Source: Lactifluus volemus
Taxonomy: Eukaryota; Basidiomycota; Agaricomycetes; Russulales; Russulaceae
Direction of reading: 5' to 3'
Length of the DNA stretch: 64,000 nt
NCBI GenBank assembly: GCA_022376515.1
Contig: WTXI01000001.1
Location: 1,364,001-1,428,000 of the forward strand
Shown here: positions 1-11,972 of the stretch, piece after piece
Layout: every line of letters begins with the position of its first letter
Numbering within the stretch: position 1 is the stretch's first letter
Made by a program: the position numbers and the translations under genes
The notes under the pieces: generated by a model
Seen by the model: the letters and a program-made list of their open reading frames with translations, nothing else
Told to the model about the DNA's origin: nothing
Databases searched by the model: none

Positions 1-1536
1 TAACAAGGAGTAGTCGTCTCGATGTTCAAACCATGGCTCTCTCGTACGTATGCTGGCATTAACTGCTGCGACTACAGTCACTCAAATGGCAATGGATCTT
101 CGGAAAGCTCAAACCTGTTAACGGGACGGGCGGCGTCGGCTTGATCTTACCTCCATTCGTGGGGACATAATGGTGAAAAGTGGTCCTATTCCCGTCCGCT
201 GCATAGTACTGCTGCGTGCGGGGTCGACGCGCGGAGGAAGATTCGGCGTCTGCGAAAAGTGTCACACAGAAGCCTTGTAATATGCGCAACGAAGGGACGA
301 ACCATGCGAGGACGAGCCAGACAACGTCCTTGTAGCCTTGTCAAGCTCGCCACCAGCAACCAACTCTTGAAGAAAGCGACTCCGCGCCTGCGCCATCTTT
401 CGACCCCACTCCAGTTCTTCTGGTGGGTCGATATTCTCTTGCGCTTGTCTTCTTTGGAGAGACGAAGTAGCCAGGGCACTTTTCCAGGATTACGACGAGC
501 ATGGTCATCAGCGAATGGGTTAGCCAGATTGGGACCTTCATGGTAATGGAATATCATCCACAAAAAAGCCCTTGCGCGAGCAGCCGACGAGATATTGATG
601 GGGAGGAAGAGGTCTACGAATTCCACATCAGGTTCAAAGTGAGTGGACATCAAAGACTGGGTCCCGGATATCAGAAAAGCGGTGCAAAAATTAGTAGGGT
701 CACTCACGGAAGAGTAATTGACTAGGACGAATATCAAGTTGACTACGCTGGTTGGGGGGATATGTCCAGCTTTCTAAACGCGAGAACGTCGATAAGCACA
801 CATCGGAACACCATAGGTTCATATTCGTACCGCTCGCGCGAGGATATCAGCAGGTGTCGAGGGAGGTGCAGACTTTTGTTCTCCAGGTAAGAAGGCGGCT
901 TTGAGACAGTTTTTTATCCTGGGAGCATCCTGTACATTCCCATCTGTCTTTTGTAAAGAAGGAACAGGGTGGTAACTCCGCAAGGCCGTTTTCATCTCGG
1001 GAAAGACTGGAGACAGAGAGGGATATTAGTGAAAAGAGAGGTTAAGAATGTGGAATATGACATACAGGCCATAGTTGTATTTATCCTGCCTACATTCGTG
1101 AGTAGAGAGATTTTTGCGAATTCTACCGCAAAGGCAGGAGTCTCAAGCATCTTATCTCTCATGACTTTCGAGCATTTAGCCGAATTGTAGAGAGCGTGTA
1201 CATAAAGGTCGCAAAAGTTGACCTTTGTTGGTGGTTTACCGGGAGTTTCATCAGTGAATGCCAATGTTTTGTCGTTGAATACGTGGTACAGGAACGCATA
1301 CTGGACGTCGTTCCGATTGAGTATTTCTGAATCACCACGCTTTATGGCGAGTGTTTTCCGAGAGACATACTGAGGTCTAGGAAAAGATAGGTTGATAAAA
1401 GGAAAAGAGGGTGAGCGAGAAAAGGACTAACTGAGTGGGCATTCGATCCATCACTGTGCGCATGACCTTGATCATCCAAAGTCTCACTGCTCCTAGTGAG
1501 TGTCTCCCTGACACGAGGCCCATCAATACCGTACAT
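1..1536 (-). CDS. IES1: INO80 chromatin-remodelling complex subunit 1 (Ies1), 3' end at or beyond window edge
   Basis: Fungal-specific subunit of the nuclear INO80 nucleosome remodeller. Spliced from the ATG at 1536 the product carries the conserved Ies1 blocks in order: QYAFLYHVFNDKTLAFTD, a Cys/His-poor DLYVHAL...NSAKCSK stretch, VEFAKISLLTNVGRINTTMA, FPEMKTALRSYHPVPSLQK, then the second domain ARARAFLWMIFHYHE, NPFADDHARRNPGKVPWL and DPPEELEWGRKM. Introns of about 45-60 bp lie near 1385-1430, 970-1020, 780-830 and 665-705 (minus). Near 438 the frame slips by one base between KEDKRK and ENIDPPEELEW, which looks like a lost G in an AAGGAG run. A plausible further intron (about 245-290) joins to a tail around 60-245; the last bases before position 1 are not resolved, so the gene may continue outside. 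Divergent from the dioxygenase gene, start codons only about 60 bp apart. Family identity is clear; the exact C-terminus is not. Confidence 0.85.
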
Positions 1537-1597
1537 GTTCTCTCCTTACTTGGTACCCCGCTTAGCTGCCATAGCAGGTCTTTATCGACGTCGCACG

Positions 1598-3042
1598 ATG
1601 ATCAGCTTTGCGAATCATTCATCGCACAATCAAACCGCTCTCTCTTTACCTTATCCTTCTCTCCTCGATCCGCCTTCAAACCTCTCTCATACCATAGGTG
1701 CCTCAGCGTCCTGTTCATCTCGGGATGTCTAGTTTATAACCCGTCCACAGAACAGGCGTTCGGTTCGGGTCCAAACTGTTTGGGAATAATCATCGTTCGC
1801 GACCTTCCTCCAGAATATTCAAAGCTAAGGGAAAGGCTATTGAAACTGGCACACGCCTTCTCTCAGCTTGATGAGTCCGTTAGAGAAAAATATGCGGACG
1901 CGAAAAGTAGATATAGGTTCGAGATATCACCCACGGTTATCATTGTCTGATTATCTTCAGCTTTGGGTGGTCTCATGGAAAGGTGCGTTGAAATCATATG
2001 CTCGGCCGCCCGGCTCATCCACGAGTGACGCACGTTGCAGGAGGTCATGAACGGCAAACCTGGTATGAACGCCACCCTGTTTCAGGATATTTCTCAACCA
2101 GTCAGGCAGATACCTTGAAAGGTTCCTATTATGCGAATCCCCTCATTGATCACCCCTCAGTTCATCCCAGCCTCCAGGAGGCTTATCCCGAGTATTATGG
2201 TGCCAATATATGTCAGTATCACACGCCCCGTCCATGGATGGTATCTAAAATTGAGTGCTGTAGGGCCCCAGAACGAGAAGGGCATCGAGGGCTTCGAATC
2301 CGCGTTCAAGGAACTTGGATCGTGCGTTCCGGCTCGTTTAACTCAATCTCCTGGCCATCTCCGACATTCATTCACAGCTTCGTCTTTGACGTTGGTCTCA
2401 AACTCGCGGCTGCCTGCCAGCCATTCGCCTCCCCACACCTTACAGACTCATCAATCTCCCTGTCCGAGCTGATCCGCCCTTCCCAAACTACCAAAGCGCG
2501 ACTTTTGCACTACTTCCCTCCTACACCCGGAAATCGTCTACCTACAGAGGACGAGCCGATTGACAGTTGGTGCGGCTTCCACGTCGATCACTCGCTCCTC
2601 ACTGGCTTGTGTTCGGTATGTCACTCCCACTCCGAAGCACGCCGTGACCTTGAAGTGGAAGACTTGCCTGACTCCGACATGACAGGCGCTATACATCCAG
2701 CACGCCCCGGGCGTCCCTCCAAAGGTGGTCCCCTCACCTTCTCCCTCCTCAGGACTCTATATCCGGACTCGTGGTGGTGAATTGAAAAAAGTTTCGATAC
2801 CCCCTGACTGTCTTGCCTTTCAAACGGGTGAGGCCCTCGAACTCGCAACTGCAGGCAGGTTGAGGGCGACCCCCCATTGTGTCCGCGTGGGTGCAGGTGA
2901 TAGCATGGAGGACATCTCCAGAGAAACATTTGCCCTTTTCATGCAACCAGACGTCAATCAGCGGATTAGTGAGAAAGAGACCTTTGGCGAATTTAGCAAG
3001 CGTATATTTGATGATCACTACGACGACATTAATATACAGTAA
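1598..3042 (+). CDS. 2-oxoglutarate/Fe(II)-dependent dioxygenase, clavaminate/isopenicillin-N-synthase-like
   Basis: Predicted soluble non-haem iron oxygenase of the DIOX_N/2OG-FeII_Oxy fold; substrate unknown. Six to seven short introns are removed (for example about 1697-1749, 1916-1961, 1982-2040, 2062-2110, 2211-2270, 2322-2377, 2617-2691), after which one frame runs through. Visible blocks are GIIIVRDLPPEYSKLRERLL, YSFGWSHGKEVMNGKPDTLK and GSYYANPL near the N-terminal half, the metal-binding HxD in GFHVDHSLLTGL, the distal His in RATPHCVRV, and SRETFALFMQP at the end, whose Arg is the expected 2OG ligand. These are the three iron ligands plus co-substrate anchor, so the enzyme looks active. 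I place the start at 1598 (MISFANHSSHNQ...); an in-frame ATG at 1535 is possible but would nearly touch the divergent Ies1 start. No frameshift is needed. It is not surrounded by secondary-metabolism genes, so I do not infer a cluster role. Confidence 0.85.
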
Positions 3043-3100
3043 TGGATACATCTACTTCTATGCGTATAGGACATGTGCCAACGACCAGCCTCTTCGCATT

Positions 3101-6100
3101 TTAAGGAAGACTCCCAGAAACAGAGGAGACAGAACGCCGGCGGAGACTGGGAGAAGTGAGTGCATCCGGTAGGACTGAGAACATGGCGGCGGTTAGACTG
3201 TTACGCTTGGAGAGCTTCGCGCCTTTCCCATTAAGTGAGGAACCCACAGAGGAGAGCAGGTCGTCTGGATCAGAAACGACGCTCCAGTCCTCACTAGGCG
3301 GTCTCCCACCTGCCGAGCTTCCCCCAGAACGAGTCCCGGGCCTGCTTGGAGGTGTCGAATGTGTCCCTCTCTCTCGTATGGTCGCATCCTCTGCGTCATT
3401 CACGTCACCTTGACGTTCATCCGAGTCTGGCGCACCTGGCCGTTTGATGAGCGTGCGTGCATATTCCAAGTCCCGGTAAATTGCCTCAATAGCTGTGGAA
3501 ACGCCATTTTCCTGTCCCAAACACCAACATTTAGTGAGACGAAAAAGACGAGGGAAAGGACGCACAGATCGGATCTGTTCACCCACGAGTTTGGCCCGGG
3601 CAATTTGCTTCTGGTCCGTCGTCGCGGTGATGAGGGCTTCGGCAAGGTTGTCAACAGATAGCTTCCGAACGCTTGAGCCAACGCCAAGGGCCTCCACACG
3701 ATCGGCCCAGAAAAACTGATCACCGAAGAAAGGGCGAATAATAGTTGGAATCCCGGCTGATAGGAGGCTTCAGTCAACAACATTTACGGTTGATAATTTT
3801 ACGGACCCCGGAGACTGGCTCCCGTCGTGCCTGCTCCACCGTGGTGACAGGCTGCATCGATCTGTTTGAACAACCAGTCGTGGGGAACGGACGAGATAGG
3901 ATAAATCTGCTGGGGTAGCGGCTCCTCCGGCTCGGTGACTTCTGCCGTGTTCTTCGACAGCCTGTCAGACCAACCCTTGGATAGGATGGCATGCACACCG
4001 CTCTGCATTATCGCATTAATGACCGTGCGCGTAAGGCCCTTTGGATCTGATACTACAATGCTCCCGAAGCCGATGTAAACAATTTTCTTGTTGTTCTCGC
4101 GAGCATTGTCGATAAATTTAATCAGGTCCGCAGGCGGTTCCCATTTCTTGGACCCAACATCAGCGTCATCAAGGAACCAGTACCCTTGAAACCAGTCAGG
4201 CGACACACGCAAAAAATATGATGGTCACGAACCTGTGATTCGGATCCATTCTGGCCAGTCCAGAGGTGCAGGAACAACAGTCGGACTGAAATTGTAAAGA
4301 AATGGGATCTTGTGAGGCTCCATCTTGTCCAGAGATGTGCTCGGAAGGCCCAAAGTGTTACGTCGCCATCGATTGATTTGTCCGGCTGTTCCCCTCCAGA
4401 ATACTTGGTCGAACATCACGTACGTCTGCATTCGTATTAATGACAGCATAGATTGACCACATTCAACAACATACCATATAGTTGTAACTTCCGCCCATCT
4501 AAAAACATGTCAGGGGTGTTATGTGCGATCGGAAGGGCAACGCACTTTGTGCTCGGGAACGGCAAATGCGTGAGGATACGCTCTGTGGATGTGGATGATG
4601 TAAGTCAATGTCAGTTTCATGTGCGAGATACTCGCCTTGTTCTAGACCACGTCATGGTGAAGGCCTTGAAGTAAGGGATGCGAAGAGCCTCCGCTATATG
4701 GTATCCTGCCATAGCACTCGGACTTTCAACCAGGACATCTGTGCCCTGACAGGCTTCCCAAGACGTTTTCAGGAGGTCTTCAATCCACCCTCGAAACTGT
4801 CACGCGTTCAATTCAAGCCATATGGATAGTAACGTGTGGTCATCTCACCTTCATCACCCCTTCTCGTAAAAACGCAATCGTGAAGGTTCCATTCTCCACA
4901 CAAATGCGCATTAATTCAGCGGGGTCACCTCCCACGAAGCCAAATTCGATACCATGCTGTAATTTGTCAGTACATTATCAAATTTATGCAAGCCCCGCTT
5001 ACAGATTCGACCCAGCTTTTGAACTCGCCATGGGTGGCGATCCGCACGTGATGGCCCTCAGCGAGCAGCCCTTTGGCAAGCGCGATGTAAGGTTGAACAT
5101 CCCCTCGCGATCCAATAGTGAGAAAGGTAAAATGCAACGGCTTCTCGGGCTTGAATGTTAGGAAAGTCGACGACGTGGACGTGAACATCACGGCAGGGAC
5201 AGAGTCACTCATATTTTCAGGTGGCGGTCTTAAGTCTGCATCTTCCCTGAGTGATGCATAGGATCCAAACTCTTCCAAGAGGAGCGCGTCACGTTTCCCA
5301 TGGGTTGGAGCGACGGGTCCAGCCTCTGCTAGACGTCTTCGCACGTCTTCGATTTGCTTCTCGAGGAGACCGATGAAGGCCGCTCTGCGATCCTGTTGCC
5401 CAAATTCAAGGAAAAGTTCTTCATGGCCTTTAACTATAACAACAAGGCCATAATGAGCGAAGCGGAACGCCTTCGAAGTCTCAGTCGACAGTATGTCACG
5501 TATGGGGAGGATCATCTAATGAAGGTCAGTCTCTTCGGTCTTGTAAATGATTCACTCCTCACCCTCGTCTTCGAAGTCAAGGACCCACTAGATCGAAAGC
5601 ATAGATAATTGCACGAAATGTAGAGACGGCCAAATACGGGAAGAACACGGAAGAGGTAGCCAGGAAAATCTGTCAATCATCAGCCTTTTTGGATGGCGGT
5701 GATGGTGAAGAATACATACATCCAAGAAGTCTTTCTTTATCGTCAAAGGCAAACGATGCTTGGAACTTTTCAATCATCTCAGTATCTAAGGCGGAATCCG
5801 GAGCCTCCAAGACACTATATCCAAGTTCCGAACCGTGACCTGGTCCAATGGATTGCTGAGTGGCAGAAGAATACACCTCTGTTACCGATTTGCCATCTCT
5901 TTGTATGGTCTGTGGTTGACTACTCGTCCCACTGCTCGAAGCTCTTCGCGATAGCTTAAGCCATGAAGGGACGGACACCCAGCTTGTTGCTAATGAATGT
6001 TCTTGGGGCGCTTGTACATAAGATTCCGTGGGCGGGGTAGATGGGGGGTATGTGTGGCTTGGGAGAACGTTATCAGAGAAAGGTGGCTTGGGAGTGTGAG

Positions 6101-8483
6101 GACTCTCAGTCAACTCGCCCACATAGGTCGCATTGGGAATGTCTGAGGACGTGGGAAGGTGCGAAATCGGAACAAAATACGAGTTGTCCCGTTTCTCTAC
6201 GTGAGTGAATTCCTCGGACTCATCCGGCTGATCTGGTGCAGCTGCGGTCCGACCGAGAGGGAGTTCTTGGAAAGGGCGCAGAAGGGCTGACAATCGAAAT
6301 GATGGAGATGATTTAGGGGCAGCCTCAGGGTATGTTTGTCCATGATCCAAAGCGCTTATGCGAGAGTTTGAGGTAGAACGAGATGCGGTAGTGTCTATGA
6401 GCTGTTCAGTATTTGGGGATTCGTCACCCTCTGAAACAAAGCGCCGCGTGGATGCAATAGCATCTCGAATCTGTTCAAGAGCCGCCGATATATCATGGAA
6501 ATACGCGAAGAAGTATGAATCGACGGCAAGGTCCTCGCTTCCATCAACCACCTTTACCTCGATAGTCTCGCTGAAGTCAAAAGCGCTTGATATATCCACG
6601 TCGATGATTGTCGAGTAAGGAATTGCTATCTATACGGGCCACATCAGACAGAAGGGGTATTGGTAGATCTGGAAAAGGCACCTTGACGCTATCCCCCATG
6701 TTTTGCGCCTTGAATATTACCCTTCGAATAGCCTTGACCCATTCCGCCCTACTAGCAATAGAATCCGCAGAGAGGTAGATGGTCTTGGTGTTCGTTCGAA
6801 GACGAATGTCTCTTTCTTGGTATGGATCACAAGCTATGGCGTATCTCAGATCCACAACACCACGTGGAAAGTAAGGGTCCTGGAGAACATGAATAGCGAT
6901 CTGGCATTAGGGCCGTTGAATGCTCACAGCCGATGATTGATACCACGAAAGGGCATCATTCTTCAGAATGAACCAGTGTTTAATCCAGCGCTTTGTCCGT
7001 TGAGCCTTCTTATGTAATGACCCAGACTTAAGCACTTGGTCCTAGACAACGAAGTCTATGGCGGCGGTTGACAGACATATGCAATGGACTGACCTCTCTA
7101 GAAGGCATGTGCGCAAAGAAGCAGAGGTAAGAATTGGTCAAATACATGTAACCCTGGAGCACTAGGACACATTGAATTAACGCTCAGCGGTTCGATCAAA
7201 GGCACACTTACGGACCGATCGCATCAACCAACAAGGCATCTCTGACAAAAAAAACCCAGTCATCAGAATTATCGTATCGAATGGATGAATAAGATGCATC
7301 CCACCTGCAATGACCTCATTTATACCACCAGTATCGAACACCTCCGCAAGTTTCTCTGCGAGTCGCGCTCGCCTGTTCAACTTGACTGTCGTAACTGTCG
7401 TGACTGTTGACACACTTCCCTCACGTTCGGCGTGATATCGCCGATCGGACTTGGGGAAAGCGTGCTCTAAAACAGGCGAGAGTCCGACGGGCCTGTCTTT
7501 CTTACTGACTCTACGCTTAGGTGCAACGGACTTGGGAAGTTCAAAGTCATCTGCGTCTGTTTCCTCGTCGGACATCATTGATCTTTGCAACTGCTCCTGT
7601 CCTGAAGATAAGTCTGCAGGATCCCCTGACGTGTCGTCCACTGCCACAATGTGTGCAATGACTCGTGTCGACGAGAGCGAGCCACAGGACGGTGAATTGT
7701 GTGGATAGAAGATGCCAGGGTCGTCGCTGAAGAACATAAGAGTTGGCGCAGAATGCCATGGCGGTAAAGGGACCCACGTTGTTTTCCATCATCATCGCTG
7801 TCTGAATCTGCTAGACTGGAGTCATGATTAGGAAGCTCGTCTTCAATCTCGGGGTCATCCACCAGGGGAAGGGCTTGCAATGCTTGGATAAGAGTTTGAG
7901 TCCCAGCACGCATCTAGTAGGCAAAAGGTTATTAGAAACAGTCAGGGTCACGATGCAAGACACCTGCCGACGTATCACCGTGGAATGTTGGGGCCGAAGA
8001 TTGGGAGCGGGGCTGGGTCGGAGACGAAGGTCGAATGAATGGTGATTCAATACTCATAAGATGTTTAGTTGGCGATGATTCTGAACTGGGAGAAGCAGAG
8101 GCGGTGCCATTGTCAGCTAGCTGTGCTGGGGCAGTTGTTTCTACAACGTTGCTTAAAACCTTTACGCGAAAGGTGCATGCGATTTACGTACGCCCGAGGT
8201 TACCGGTACTAGCGGCCTGTCGGCTTTTTCGACTCTGCGAAAGAAAGCGCTTGGGACTGCCAGGTAGGCTGGGACGTTGGAGCTTAGGAGAGTATTGGGA
8301 CTTTGATCCTACCGACTTGCTTCTTCCTAGTTTGTCGGAAGTACGCTCAACGACTCTGCGGACTAACTGTCTAGGAGAGCTTGATGAAGACCTGAGTGGG
8401 CTGTCATTCTCAGTCGTGTTTGAAGAAGTGGGTATAGGATCTTGCTGAATAGGGATGGGTCGTAGGAGAGGAGAAGGGGCCAT
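3101..8483 (-). CDS. ATG26: Sterol 3-beta-glucosyltransferase (ATG26/UGT51 family)
   Basis: Transfers glucose from UDP-glucose to ergosterol; membrane-associated, and needed for pexophagy in some fungi. Domain order after splicing: Ser-rich N-terminus (start 8483), first GRAM ([18 protein letters not shown] about 7320-7370), PH domain ([13 protein letters not shown] to [15 protein letters not shown], about 6700-7150), second GRAM ([20 protein letters not shown] about 5620-5760), then the GT28-type catalytic domain beginning [19 protein letters not shown] (about 5075) and ending with the donor-binding signature [20 protein letters not shown] (about 3750-3860). Many 45-60 bp introns. One intron (4583-4635) has a GC-AG border, donor GCGAGT. 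One apparent one-base loss near 7779 (between SDDDGKQ and [14 protein letters not shown]) breaks the frame just N-terminal to the first GRAM domain. The C-terminus is a Ser/Pro-rich tail after [16 protein letters not shown]. Faces the SUR7-like gene across a shared upstream region. Confidence 0.93.
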
Positions 8484-8851
8484 AGCACTAAGAGAAAGGG
8501 AACCCGGTCGGAGAGATAGTGGCTGTCGTATTTGTAAAGATGATGTTAACCGTTAATCAGAGCCGAGCCGAGCCGCCGCGGCCGAGAACCACTTTGAACC
8601 TAATCACGTGAGTTGATTTAAACCTGTCAAACGTGGGGAGTGCGTGCTAGGGTATTATTAGAGAGGACTGTCCTCATATTCCCTCCACTTTTGTTCATCT
8701 ATACCCTTGCTTTTCACATCCTATCCAATTCATGATTCAACAGCGCAAGCTAAGAGGGGAGATATGCATAGGATTCGCTTCAATTCTATCGTACTTGCTT
8801 TCTCTGTCCTCTTCCGACTAGTACTAAGATCGCTCTAGCCTTACCGCGGTC
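8484..8851. promoter_or_regulatory. Shared upstream region between ATG26 and the SUR7-like gene
   Basis: No coding signal. Holds a GC-rich GCCGAGCCGAGCCG direct repeat around 8562-8575 and a CACGTG E-box at 8605-8610, the core recognised by fungal bHLH factors. CT-rich stretches at about 8690-8720 resemble a fungal transcription start zone for the plus-strand gene. Regulatory role is inferred from position only. Confidence 0.4.
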
Positions 8852-9842
8852 ATGCTACTCATCTTTGTACACGTCAGTGACTTCGCTTAAACCCTTCTTT
8901 TACTCCCCATCTTATCGCCTCTCTAGGTCGGCCAAACTAGTACTTCCTCCATTCCTCGAGGGATAGCTATGGTATGTCGGCCATCCCGGCTTCCGAGTCT
9001 TCGGCCTTAAACATAATGAACCTGCCTTGTGCTTCTAGGCAACAGTAAACATGTCGCGATATGGGTGCGCTTGGTTATCAAAGCCAATCTCTCGATCATC
9101 ACCTCACCACTCTTTAGGCAAACCCTGGCTCAAGGACTGGGTGACCCCATCAGCGGATTGTACGCATCTAACGCATCCGCACCTCTGAAGGCCCAGGCTG
9201 GGATCCGTCAGTTGTACAAATTTGGGCTCTATTCTTACTGTGGATATCTCAACAATACTGCTGGTACCTGTACAAACACTACCATCGCAAATGGGTATCA
9301 ACCTTATCAGGCTATCCTCGCCGACATGTCCCTCAACTACTCTGCGTTAACGATTTTCATCATTAACGGAACTTCTACATTCGAAAGCCAATCCCTAGCA
9401 AACCATACTCATTCTGCCTACTATCTTATCCTCATTGGAACAGTTAGCGCGTTCTTAGCACTTGTCATGTGCGCCGATTTCTTCAGTTTTGTCCGCATGT
9501 CTGCTAATAACTATTCTTTATAGCGGCGTTTTCAAGCATACATTTGCTTTTCTTACGTCTGCGTGTCTTGCGATCGTCGCAACCGTTTTGGTTCTAACAG
9601 GAGCCTCCATCTGGACATCTGCCATCAATAGCTCAGAGTCCGTAAACTCGCTTATTCTAAACACGACGAATATTCCCCTAGGGATCAAGGTCTCGAGCGG
9701 TTCTGGCTTGTCTCTCTTGTGGGCAGCCGTTGGCTGTTTATTTGCTTCTCTTGTCCCATACTTAATCAGGTATGCTTTCCGCTTTCTGCTTTCTATCCAG
9801 GTAATGACTCGCCTCTATAGCTGCTGCACCTTCAAAGGATAG
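8852..9842 (+). CDS. SUR7/PalI-family four-TM plasma-membrane protein
   Basis: Likely cortical-patch or pH-response type membrane protein of the fungal SUR7/PalI superfamily. Spliced model: short first exon MLLIFVHV, then introns about 8873-8926, 8972-9038, 9064-9118, 9475-9523 and a last one about 9770-9820. The extracellular loop contains LYKFGLYSYCGYLNNTAGTC, a glycine/cysteine block like the SUR7 W-x(n)-GxC-C loop, with several N-x-S/T sites. It is followed by hydrophobic segments AYYLILIGTVSAFLALVIGV, FAFLTSACLAIVATVLVLTG and GLSLLWAAVGCLFASLVPYL. The tail reads ISCCTFKG, short and Cys-containing. The first exon is itself hydrophobic and may be TM1. No frameshift needed. Assigned by topology and loop pattern rather than a strict motif. 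Confidence 0.7.
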
Positions 9843-10469
9843 GCAGTCATAAGAAAAGAGAGTGACATCTCGTATATTTCTAGTTCTTTTCCAGATTCTA
9901 CTATGAGCCTTGTTTGAAACAAAGCTAGGCAAGTATCGCATGATCTGACGGACACTTATGGATATCAAACACGTCGATATTTACCTGATTTAGAAGATTG
10001 TATCATTGTATCAATACCAAAGCAGAGGCTTAGTTTAGTGCGCCGCTGCGGCAGGATGTTCCATTGGCCAGACCTTTTGCTTCGATTGGCGCTCGTACGG
10101 GGTTCGCCGGACTACATGCTCATGATGACGTGGACCAATTATGAAGTAGAATTTGACACTTGTGACCCTGCTCAGTGATTATTGTGAATTTGACATGAAC
10201 GGGTTAGAGGATGCCAATTGTGCTCTGCATGTTTTGATAGGGGACTCGAACTTGTAAGGGTTGTTGGGTTACCATGAGGCAAAAGACGGAAATGGCCGCA
10301 AGGCACAGGTTGTCGTTTTGTTTGTCACACGTTGGTTGTCCTGATTCCGCAGCAGCTTCACGATCCCTCTACTACTTCACCCAACAACCCACGTCTCTGC
10401 CTCTTTTCATCTTCCTCTCTTGCTCATCTACCACACCACATTCACCCTTTTTGTTACATATAACTAGCC
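9843..10469. other. Intergenic region with no supported gene
   Basis: About 630 bp between the SUR7-like gene and the zinc-finger gene. Only short unsupported frames occur. The last 120 bp before 10470 are pyrimidine- and CA-rich (cctctact, caacaaccca), typical of a fungal 5' leader, so this probably holds a terminator and the promoter of the zinc-finger gene. Confidence 0.5.
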
Positions 10470-11444
10470 ATGTCCACGGATACAGATTTTTGGACCCTCT
10501 TCAGCGAGGACACCAAGGCAGGACTGCCTTTCTTTGCTCCACTCCCTCAGGCGGACGCCCCTTCCGCCGAGTCATTCGACAACGAAATTGAAGGACTAGA
10601 ATTCGACGAGACCGTCCCTCTACCAGCGCTCGACAATACCTTTTCCACTTTTCGTGACTCGACTCCCGTTTTTACCTCACCCTCCGTATTTTCGCACTCG
10701 ACCGAGTCCGGTTACGACCTTGCCGCGTCTGAATATTCCTACGTTCGCTATCCCCCATCCAATTACTCTATGCCGTTGGACATGGCATTTCAAGGCGTCA
10801 GAGTCGGCTCGGAGTATGGAGGGATTGAAACCATGCATGATCCAATTTACCCATCACCATTCCCCAACGATTTTGGGGCACTGCCTCCTTCTCCCTCGGC
10901 GTCTCCACCCCTTCGCCTCGCCAAGGCTCAGTCCGACTATGGACCCTCGAAACCCCCTCGTCACCCCCACCTCGCCATCTCACCAGAAAACCTGTCCCTA
11001 CCGCAAAATACGACACCAGCGGTACTCACTGTCCAGGCGACGCCGGATACCCAACGTCATTCGGGACCCGGTAGGATGCATCAATGTCCTAATTGCAATC
11101 GTGGTAAGGTGGATCCACCGTGTATTTTCCGTGGCTAACCCCTGCTAGCCTTCGCGCGTGCATTTAACCTCAAGACTCACATGGATACCCACAACCCGGA
11201 GCGCACCAAACCATTCGTGTGTCCTCATAGCAGCTGCAAAAGGTCGTTCAGCCGCAAGCATGACTTACAACGCCACCGTACTGCTATACATCATGACCAG
11301 GGTTCAACCTCGTCAATCTATTCAGATTCCTCGCGAGTCTCCAAGGCCATAGGTGTCACCGCAGGTAACAGAACATGGTGTGATAAGTGTGGCAAGGGAC
11401 GAGTCGACCGTGAAGGAGGCTGTGAATGCAATGACATCAAGTAA
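10470..11444 (+). CDS. C2H2 zinc-finger transcription factor
   Basis: Nuclear DNA-binding regulator. The long N-terminal part is acidic and Ser/Pro-rich without a recognised domain. Two adjacent C2H2 fingers follow near the C-terminus: CPNCNRAFARAFNLKTHMDT-H (C-x2-C-x12-H-x3-H), then CPHSSCKRSFSRKHDLQRH...H (C-x4-C-x12-H-x4-H), joined by a short linker. The pair resembles calcineurin-responsive Crz1-type finger pairs, but I would not name an orthologue. A last CxxC...CxC motif (CDKCGKGRVDREGGCEC) ends the protein. One intron (about 11105-11150) splits the first finger between its cysteines and the AFARAF segment; removing it restores the finger. Start chosen as the first ATG after the CT-rich leader (MSTDTDFWTLFSED). 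No frameshift. Confidence 0.85.
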
Positions 11445-11897
11445 ACTCGGCTAGTTGCGTCGTTGTAAGAGCTTTTAAAAACTACATTCGTCTCCTTCAA
11501 TGACACCCCCTTTTAGTGCATTATTCATCTCCATGCTTGACCCTCTGCGGCACGTCCTGCCACCAGAAGATGGTTGCTATTATTCTTTGTTTGTTTGACA
11601 AAGGACGGCAACCTCGATGTAGGTTGTTGATGCCCGTGTTCGCCGATTGACGTTAGTGGCGTCATGTTCTCTATGCCAAAGTCATTCCAACGGTCGAACG
11701 AGTGCAATCCAAGTACTGTGGTCACGGTTATCCTTCTCCTATTGCATTAGATTTGGTGTCGTTCCTACTTTCGTCTTAGGCTATCCTACACTCCTGATTC
11801 GTCTTGAGAATTTGTGAAGAAATGGAAATTGAAAGTCTATTTAAATCTCTTTGTGGAGCGTGACGGGGGCGGAAGACGCTGAATGTGGGTCATGAAA

Positions 11898-11928
11898 CCC
11901 CTGCCCCCTTTTCCTTTCCTTTATATAT
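11898..11928 (+). promoter_or_regulatory. Catalase core promoter: two CCCCT pentamers and a TATA box
   Basis: Two CCCCT pentamers (11898-11902 and 11905-11909) sit directly upstream of a CT tract and TATATAT (11922-11928), with the catalase ATG about 45 bp further on. CCCCT is the core of the yeast stress response element that controls CTT1. That it works so here is inference. The rest of 11445-11897 shows no supported gene. Confidence 0.5.
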
Positions 11929-11972
11929 GTTCGCTTTTCAGCATCGCACCTCTTTCCTAGACATCCATCACC

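Noticed and set aside
1915..1935. GGTTCGAG resembling a tRNA B box
   Set aside because: It lies within an intron of the dioxygenase gene and no matching A box or acceptor pairing is near.
10798..11016. Minus-strand frame opposite the zinc-finger gene
   Set aside because: Shadow of the plus-strand coding exon; no family pattern and no splice support.
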